This document shows positions 61,473 through 64,000 of a stretch of 64,000 nt of DNA, piece after piece. The DNA is from Blattamonas nauphoetae. Lineage: Eukaryota; Preaxostyla; Oxymonadida. The stretch covers positions 1-64,000 of the forward strand of contig JARBJD010000224.1 in NCBI GenBank assembly GCA_033064195.1, written 5' to 3'. Position numbers and translations under genes: made by a program. Numbering within the stretch: the stretch's first letter is position 1; each line of letters starts with the position of its first letter. Under the pieces are notes generated by a model. That model did no database searches and had not been told where the DNA came from. It saw only the letters and a program-made list of their open reading frames with translations.

Positions 61473-64000
61473 TCATATCTGAGGACCAGGATCGATTTTC
61501 TTCATCCAGAGCACTTCAACCGAAAAGCCCAACTCTCTCGATCCAGTCGAGATCGCCAGAGAAACGTGAGACGGAATTCTTGAGATGATTCCAGGCTGTT
61601 CCTCGTCATCCATAAATAGTCTTGCTTCTCGCTTCTTCATGTTCACTCGAATCGCTGCGGTCTGTCCCCTAAAATAACATCTCCTGTATGTACTTTGTGC
61701 ACAAATCTCCTTCCCTTTCTGCCACACACTCCCGTCCATCAGATTGAAGTGGCCTCCATTCCAACTTGGGCTTGCTCCTGGTCGACCTGCAGTGGCATCT
61801 TGTGGAAGAGGATGTTTCAGGAATCCAAGACCTGCGAAGATGACAGAAAAGTCAAAAACTCAAAAAGTCAAACAGATCAAAGAATCCGAAGGGTGGCTGA
61901 TTTTGATTTTGAGCTCCCATTCTTTCGTTTCGACTCCAAATGTGTAGGCTGTTCTCCATTCGCCAGCTCGAAGCTCGATCTTCTGGAAGAGAGTGCTGTT
62001 GATCAGACCATGACATGCTTTGTCAAATGTCGTCAGCGAATCAATTCCCATTCGAATCGGCAGGCCATCTGTGATTTCACGAATTGTCCTCTGATGGAAT
62101 TCTCCTCTGCTCTGCGACGTGTCTTGACCACCATCGAATCTCTTCAACCACAACACTTTCAACGAGTCGTACATCTGCTTCGACGTTGTTGAGATCCCAA
62201 GACAATTGATCGGCTGGATGCAGGTGAAGATCCCAGGTTGTTCTTCCTCGTCCACAAACAGTCGAACTTCCCGCGTTTCGAAGTTGATTCTAATCGCTGC
62301 GGTCTGTCCAGCACTGTTGCAACTCTTGTTAGTCCCTGCTGGCTCGATGAATCTACCTCCTCTGCCCATTGCTCCGTCCCACAGATCAAAATCACCACCA
62401 AACCCATTAAAATAGGACCCACAAGTGATTTCGGCAGTACGGCGTGGAAGAGGATAGCTGTGGAACCCAAGATCTGAGAAGATGAAAAAAGAGGACGCAC
62501 ACAAATCTGAGAATCACTCAATGGTCCCAATTTTATCTTCAATTCCCATTCCCCATCACCCAGTGGGAATGTGAACGATGTTTTCCAGTACGGGGTTGCA
62601 TGTTCTCCTGATGGAAGTTTTGATGGGTACCATGGTTGTGTGAGAGATGTTGTGCCCACCCAGATAGCAGCCCGTTCATTTTGGAGCTCCTTCCCGAGCT
62701 GGTCCTTCTCCTGTTGAATACTTCTGATGGTTTGATCTTTTCTGCTCAACAGCTGTTGTGTTGAGATGTTTGTTTTCACGAGCTGATCATTCTCTTGTTG
62801 AAGATTCCTGATTTGTTGATGTGCGTTGTGCAGAATCGCTGGTGTCTCGGAAGTTGTTGACTTGCAGTCCACTCTTTTCATCCACGCAATTTCAACCTTC
62901 TCACCCTCTCTCGTAAAACCTGTTGAAATCGCAAGAGACAGCGGACAAGGAAGATTTATGAACATTCCAGGCTGCTCTTTGTTGTCGATCAAAAGATGAG
63001 CGACTCGATGAATCATGTTCACTCGAATGGCGACCATCTGTCCGGGCTGTGGGATATCATTTGGAACACCTTGAAGGAAAGATCCTCCCTTCCACCTGCT
63101 TCCATTCCAAAGAACGAAATCGCCGCCATGTTCTCCGATAAAGGAGCCAGCCTGACACAGAAAGGCATTGGCTGGGCGAGGCTGTTCGATGTAGCCAAGC
63201 GCTGAACAGATGAGAGGGGATAAGCGAAGAGAGATAAAGGATGAGGTAGGACACACTGACAGGTAGAGTAGAGTCTGTGAGATTTACACACAGCTCCCAC
63301 ACTCCATCAGTGATTGGAAACGAGAACGCTGTTCTCCATTCACCCAATCCACCGATCTGGACCAGACATGCACCGGACAGGGTATGCGAATTTGAGTCAT
63401 ATTCCAGCAGAGCATCGGTTACCATCCAGATCGGGAGGTTGGCTAACACCATCCCCATAGTGTGCAGTACAACCTGATTCGGTTCAAGCCAGCGCTGATC
63501 TCCGAAAGTAAAATGTTGGTTGTCGTTCTTTTCCATCTCTCGAAGTTTCCACACAGCGTCGGTCGTGTTCAACAAACATCGGAGAACAGATTCGTCCATC
63601 AGCTGTTCACTCCGAATTCGTGATCCGGGATTCTGAGAAAAGAAGCGACATGGAGGGATCTGAAGGCGAGAAGGAGAGGCAGACAGTGTCCAGAAGTTTC
63701 GTCAGCAGAATTCGCTCGTCTTCACCGCACTCATTCCCAATCGAGGACGTCTTGAACGCAGCGATATCCCGAATCTGTTTCGGAGTGTTGGTTGTCGTGA
63801 AGAGCGGTTTTCCGTTGAGCAGTTCGAACAAGATCACTCCCAACGACCACACGTCCGAGGCTGGTGTAGCATGACTTGATTCATCATCAATTCGTTCTGG
63901 TGACATGTAGAGACATGTTCGCTCTCCAAGTGACGTTGTATTGGCCGACTCTCCGGCTCCAAGGTCGCCTGAAACCAAGATCAGAGAAAAGAGAATATGG
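61473..64000 (-). CDS. Protein kinase with three SPRY-type repeats (5' end outside window)
   Basis: Exons seen: 63968-63685, 63632-63257, 63201-62503, 62473-61874, 61831-61473 (stop TGA). Introns are 52, 55, 29 and 42 nt, and the frame stays open across all joins. The first visible exon starts at a kinase DLG (DFG variant) and holds MSPERI (APE position), SDVWSLGVILFELLNGKPLF and, across the 52-nt intron, NPGSRIRSEQLM. A catalytic kinase is likely, but the N-lobe is off the window. After it come three similar beta-sandwich repeats with EWRT.F.F, GGDF.LW.G, GQ..AIR.N, R.A.L..D.EEQPG and LAISTG, which read as SPRY/B30.2-type modules. A coiled coil (QQIRNLQQENDQLVKTN) lies between the first and second. 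The introns inside the repeats fall at the same place and phase each time. Confidence 0.85.

Overview
The window is nuclear DNA of a protist with a compact genome. Genes lie close together on both strands. Several genes carry very short GT-AG introns (29 to about 150 nt), while other genes are intronless and up to 8-9 kb long. TAA and TGA act as ordinary stops and the long frames contain no in-frame TAG, so the standard code fits. Giant beta-helix membrane proteins with a degenerate kinase tail, kinase-SPRY fusions and short introns point to an anaerobic flagellate of the oxymonad/Preaxostyla type (Blattamonas-like). That placement is inference from gene content; no marker gene is present.

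Layout. 1-2.26 kb: three different minisatellites. 2.26-4.1 kb: no recognisable gene. 4.53-15.99 kb: left arm of a large inverted duplication, holding a giant beta-helix/pseudokinase receptor gene (minus) and a broken piece of a homeodomain-repeat gene split by an 860-bp non-autonomous transposon. 16.2-22.1 kb, all minus: a secreted or membrane-bound alpha-amylase, a 13-exon histidine acid phosphatase with a C-terminal membrane anchor, and a 362-residue surface-type protein. 22.4-29.2 kb: transposon-rich ground with an unclassified 4.5-kb inverted-repeat element and a 1.73-kb hAT-like element with 8-bp target duplications. 29.4-35.1 kb: an unknown ORF (+), a second, differently built histidine acid phosphatase (minus, 6 exons), and a large protein with an RHS/Crinkler-type P-loop (minus). 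35.2-39.2 kb: the full-length homeodomain-repeat gene (+). 39.4-48.4 kb: the inverted, frame-broken copy of the giant receptor (+). 49.0-51.3 kb: an inverted copy of the 362-residue gene and its flank. 51.3-59.6 kb: a third, intact giant receptor (+). 60.2-61.3 kb: an unknown protein (+). 61.5 kb to the end: a protein kinase with three SPRY-type repeats (minus, runs off the window).

Functionally the window is dominated by a receptor-like family: signal peptide, several thousand residues of right-handed beta-helix built from repeated CG....PC..L modules, one transmembrane helix, and a cytoplasmic pseudokinase keeping only C-lobe features. The paralogues are near-identical over long stretches but switch abruptly to divergent blocks in the ectodomain. 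That suggests segmental exchange among a large gene family, and the inverted duplication would supply templates. Amylase and the two phosphatases look like housekeeping or digestive secretory functions. The homeodomain-repeat protein, with four tandem divergent repeats, is the most unusual nuclear-type protein here.

Limits: all exon models come from reading splice signals, frame and family motifs by eye. Similarities to named families rest on remembered motifs, not searches.
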